This document shows positions 34,206 through 35,381 of a DNA stretch of 35,381 nt, piece by piece. Numbering within the stretch: position 1 is the first letter of the stretch; each line of letters starts with the position of its first letter. The translations under genes and the position numbers were made by a program. Source of the stretch: an uncultured Nitratiruptor sp. (GTDB taxonomy: Bacteria; Campylobacterota; Campylobacteria; Campylobacterales; Nitratiruptoraceae); the NCBI GenBank assembly GCA_913056105.1, contig CAJXMB010000004.1, positions 1 through 35,381 on the forward strand. Reading direction: 5' to 3'. The notes under the pieces are model-generated. The model worked only from the letters and a program-made list of their open reading frames with translations, ran no database searches and was not told the DNA's origin.

Positions 34206-34255
34206 ATAGAAATATACCAAAAAAGAGCTTAAGTTATTTTTTGGTATATTTTTAT
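34206..34255 (+). promoter_or_regulatory. Long hairpin in the murJ leader
   Basis: Left arm 34210-34224 (AAATATACCAAAAAA) and right arm 34237-34251 are perfectly complementary over 15 bp around a 12-nt loop that contains CTTAAG. Allowing one G-U pair, the stem extends to 19 bp (34206-34224 with 34237-34255) and ends 2 nt before the murJ ATG. It is A/U-rich with only two G-C pairs. No good SD exists elsewhere in the leader, so the hairpin occupies the ribosome-binding region. Confidence 0.6.
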
Positions 34256-34257
34256 CT

Positions 34258-35381
34258 ATGTTTAAAAAAATATTTACTAATAGTTTTGGAATACTCTTTT
34301 CAAGAGTTCTTGGATTTTTAAGAGACCTTCTAACTGCTTCAATCCTTGGAGCAAATATATATTCAGATATATTTTTTGTTGCTTTTAAATTTCCAAATCT
34401 TTTTAGAAGAGTTTTTGCAGAGGGTGCTTTTACGCAAGCCTTTTTACCAGCCTTTAGCCATGCAAAATATAAAAGTAGTTTTGCAGCTGCAATTTTTATT
34501 AGATTTTTTTTAATAATTCTTATTTTTTCTATAATTGTTACCCTTTTTTCTCCAATTTTTACTAAATTAATCGCTTTAGGATTTGATAAAAAGCTCATCT
34601 CTTTAGCCTCACCCTATGTTGCAATCAACTTTTACTATCTTGATTTTATATTTATTGTTACATTTTTAGCTGCTCTTTTACAATACAAAGAGCACTTTGC
34701 AACAACTGCATTTTCAACAGCACTTTTGAATCTCTCTTTGATAACATCTTTGATTCTTTTTCAACATAGCCAAAAAAGCACAATTGTCTTAGCTTTAAGT
34801 ATAGCGGTATTAATAGGTGGATTTTTGCAACTTTTAACTCACCTATATATGGCTAAAAAATTAAATATTTTAAAAAGATTAATTATAGCTATAAAAGCAA
34901 ATAGAAAAAAAGAGGATTTAAGCACTTTTTATAAAAATTTCTTTCCTGCAATAATAGGTAACTCCACCGCTCAAATTTCTGCCTTTATAGATACCTGGCT
35001 TGCATCATTTTTAGCAAGTGGCTCTATTAGTTATCTATACTACTCAAATAGAGTCTTTCAACTACCTTTAGCACTTTTTGCTATAGCAACCTCGGTAGCA
35101 CTTTTTCCAACTATCTCAAAAAAGATAAGAAACAAAGATTATAAAGAAGCAAGGAAGCTTTTTGAAAAGAGCTTTTGGTTTTTACTATATCTTTTAACTC
35201 TTTCAATGGTTGGAGGAATTATTTTAAACAAAGAGATTGTTTGGCTTCTTTTTGAAAGAGGCTCATTTACCCATCAAGATACGCTAAATACTGCTTTAGT
35301 TTTAGCTATGTATATGATTGGACTACTTCCATATGGACTAAATAAGCTCTTCTCTCTTTGGATATATGCAAATCAAAATCA
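34258..35381 (+). CDS. murJ: Lipid II flippase MurJ (partial, 3' end outside window)
   Basis: MurJ/MviN moves lipid II across the inner membrane for peptidoglycan assembly. The 374 visible residues contain the N-terminal signature NSFGILFSRVLGFLRDLLTA, FFVAFKFPNLFRRVFAEGAF with TQAFLPAF, and about nine to ten hydrophobic helices including the SYLYYSNRVFQLPLALFAIA segment. ATG 34258 is the only start giving the conserved N-terminus; it lacks a recognisable SD and sits 2 nt behind a long hairpin. It is divergent from the ruvA operon, which carries ddl and murF of the same pathway. Confidence 0.94.
   Translation, partial: MFKKIFTNSFGILFSRVLGFLRDLLTASILGANIYSDIFFVAFKFPNLFRRVFAEGAFTQAFLPAFSHAKYKSSFAAAIFIRFFLIILIFSIIVTLFSPIFTKLIALGFDKKLISLASPYVAINFYYLDFIFIVTFLAALLQYKEHFATTAFSTALLNLSLITSLILFQHSQKSTIVLALSIAVLIGGFLQLLTHLYMAKKLNILKRLIIAIKANRKKEDLSTFYKNFFPAIIGNSTAQISAFIDTWLASFLASGSISYLYYSNRVFQLPLALFAIATSVALFPTISKKIRNKDYKEARKLFEKSFWFLLYLLTLSMVGGIILNKEIVWLLFERGSFTHQDTLNTALVLAMYMIGLLPYGLNKLFSLWIYANQN

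Noticed and set aside
34185-34598. Minus-strand open frame of 137 codons over the murJ start
   Set aside because: It covers the conserved murJ N-terminus and the hairpin in antisense, is lysine-rich and low in complexity, and has no SD.

Overview
The window is a very AT-rich, densely packed stretch of bacterial chromosome. Gene content and order point to the Campylobacterota (formerly Epsilonproteobacteria). The markers are the argG-rplI-hslV-hslU-era block, a MurF with an N-terminal membrane extension, a dimeric all-alpha dUTPase next to valS, a bactofilin paired with an M23 peptidase, a cts/MSHA-like secretion cluster, and promoters made of an extended -10 (TGATATAAT type) with no clear -35. 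The genus cannot be fixed from the sequence. I see no rRNA, tRNA, CRISPR, insertion sequence or prophage.

Layout. 1-95: 5' end of a probable DksA/TraR-type gene (minus). 183-629: yqeY (plus). 621-3719: minus operon trmN6-like, ykgJ-like, TPR lipoprotein, trpC. 3765-4475: kdsB (plus), divergent from trmN6 across a palindromic promoter. 4461-5865: minus operon rsmD, DppC-like permease. 5946-10376: plus operon argG, rplI, hslV, hslU, era. 10486-19611: nine-gene plus operon for a type II secretion/MSHA-pilus-like machine, in the order of the Campylobacter jejuni cts natural-transformation genes, preceded by PilM/PilN- and PilO-like genes. 19598-21619: UvrD/Rep helicase (minus). 21702-25014: valS and dut (plus). 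25011-34163: a twelve-gene minus operon read as ruvA, ddl, TRIC-like channel, alpha/beta hydrolase, acylphosphatase, murF, a 32-residue membrane peptide, fused TRAP permease, HIT protein, membrane protein, M23 peptidase, bactofilin. 34258-end: murJ (plus, cut by the window edge).

How the genes work together. Peptidoglycan synthesis and shape (ddl, murF, M23 peptidase, bactofilin, murJ) dominate the right third. Amino-acid synthesis (trpC, argG), LPS synthesis (kdsB), translation (rplI, era, rsmD, valS), proteolysis (hslUV) and DNA repair (ruvA, uvrD) fill the rest. The cts/msh-like block is the only specialised machine: an inner-membrane PilM/N/O/P assembly platform, secretin, ExeA-like ATPase, TPR protein, GspE motor and GspF platform, but with no pilin or prepilin peptidase in the window.

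Most notable: (1) the first gene of that block starts ATG-A10 and is thrown out of frame by the A10 run, while one A fewer opens a 505-codon gene; (2) a 21-nt promoter/leader sequence is shared, with one mismatch, by this operon and murJ 24 kb away; (3) a long perfect hairpin covers the murJ ribosome-binding region; (4) a previously uncalled 32-residue membrane peptide lies between murF and the TRAP gene; (5) all four convergent gene pairs overlap, leaving no room for intergenic terminators. Non-ATG starts, especially TTG, are common, and several starts given here were chosen by Shine-Dalgarno (SD) spacing.
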